Positions 4,865 to 5,524 of a stretch of 5,524 bases of DNA are shown here, piece by piece. Positions within the stretch are counted from its first letter, which is position 1. Each line of letters starts with the position of its first letter. The stretch is taken from the NCBI GenBank assembly GCA_041661665.1, contig JBAZTW010000069.1, forward strand, positions 1 to 5,524, written 5' to 3'. The stretch is from GWC2-45-44 sp041661665 (GTDB lineage: Bacteria; Planctomycetota; Phycisphaerae; Sedimentisphaerales; UBA12454). The notes beneath the pieces were generated by a model. The model saw nothing but the letters and a program-made list of their open reading frames with translations, was not told the origin of the DNA and did no database searches. A program made the position numbers and the translations under genes.

Positions 4865-5524
4865 ATCTGCTCACCCATATTGTTTGTCCCTCTTGACATA
4901 TTTCAACTGCCCTTTCATGTTCAAGGAAAATTACTGCGATAAAACGCCATATAAGGTCTTTTCGCGTATTTTCAATAATTGCAGGGATACTCCTTAGGTC
5001 TATCGGAAAATCCTGAATATGAGCTTTTATATGCTCCTGGTAACGGCCGAGATCGAACTTATTCTTTAGTTCAATAAGCAGCTTTTCATCAATTCCCGCA
5101 GCCAAGCTATTTAATGCCGCAAGCAGACCTGGTATGGAATTTAAGTCAACGGCATCAGAATCTAATACCTGTGACCGGCTTTGTGCCAGCATTTCTTTTA
5201 CCTGCTGAAACTGCTCTTCTTTACGCCTGCGTGATTCAGCCATTTTTTGCTTAAAATATTCCTTCTCAAACGGCAGTGTTTCAAACACAAATTTTGATAC
5301 CACTTCATCGCCGCAATCCTTGCAATAATATCGCCTTACACGCAATACAGGCTTGCCGCCGCATTTAAAGCATCTTTGAAACTCAACCGTTGGGTCAAAT
5401 TCAATTTTGCATTTCTGGCAGCGGCACCTGCTCTCAGAGATCATGGAAAGCCCGCCATTGCATTTGCCGCAGCGATGGCCAAGCAGTACAACGTTATAAT
5501 AAAACTTACGGGCCCTGCCGAAAA
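4791..5524 (-). CDS. Tandem zinc-ribbon protein, 5' end beyond window edge
   Basis: The frame is open from the right edge of the window, so the first Met seen (5444) is probably internal. Reading from the edge, CGKC and CRCQKC precede or straddle that Met, and cutting there would destroy the first metal site. Of 243 visible residues, four CxxC knuckles (Cys 18/21, 35/38, 51/54, 67/70) make two consecutive zinc ribbons, the second in the form CFKCGGKP followed by YYCKDCGDEV. A charged helix follows (about 85-116, KQKMAESRRRKEEQF), probably coiled coil, and then a helical C-terminal half without recognised motifs. Zinc ribbons of this sort commonly bind nucleic acid or proteins, and the N-terminal part beyond the edge may hold a catalytic domain. 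The next gene overlaps its end by 74 bases. The specific function is not known to me. Confidence 0.85.
   Translation of the reverse strand, partial: FGRARKFYYNVVLLGHRCGKCNGGLSMISESRCRCQKCKIEFDPTVEFQRCFKCGGKPVLRVRRYYCKDCGDEVVSKFVFETLPFEKEYFKQKMAESRRRKEEQFQQVKEMLAQSRSQVLDSDAVDLNSIPGLLAALNSLAAGIDEKLLIELKNKFDLGRYQEHIKAHIQDFPIDLRSIPAIIENTRKDLIWRFIAVIFLEHERAVEICQEGQTIWVSRYVDRQGQDFSGEIEEVDGLGGLAC

Overview
The window is moderately AT-rich, and all the protein genes I can support are on the minus strand, so the region reads from right to left. No gene here fixes the taxonomy. The overall look is the accessory DNA (plasmid, integrative element or genomic island) of a bacterium with good Shine-Dalgarno sites. 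The DUF2958-type protein, the GHKL ATPase and the two mosaic proteins resemble families I remember from plasmids and integrative elements. I cannot name the host; an uncultured environmental lineage is only a guess.

Layout from right to left. A protein with two tandem zinc ribbons (5524 to 4791) runs in from beyond the right edge. A 107-residue basic protein (4864 to 4541) overlaps its end by 74 bases. A 336-base gap (4540 to 4205) has no convincing gene; it holds small hairpins and a 9-base direct repeat, and may be an untranslated leader. It ends in a strong terminator-like hairpin 24 bases before the start of a 544-residue GHKL-type ATPase (4141 to 2507). A second terminator-like hairpin follows. 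Then comes a 296-residue protein whose C-terminal part is DUF2958 (2404 to 1514), tightly coupled to a 310-residue protein apparently built from two small accessory domains (1510 to 578).

Left of that is a non-coding stretch with hairpins and two short translation starts. The more distal start encodes MRILFVNNDG and then stops matching anything sensible. Exactly at that point (base 339, reading leftwards) the sequence becomes GTGCGACCC and is filled with nested RNA helices to the window edge. I interpret bases 339 to 1 as the 5' part (domain I) of a group II intron inserted in phase 0 after codon 10 of that gene. The rest of the intron and the 3' exon lie outside the window.

A recurring arrangement links the region. 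Four starts (ATPase, DUF2958 protein, 17-codon ORF and the intron-split gene) are each preceded by a hairpin and then by the identical 9-mer GAAAGGAAA. This suggests one polycistronic unit with attenuator- or processing-type hairpins between genes. The joint function of the ATPase, the DUF2958 protein and their neighbours is unknown.
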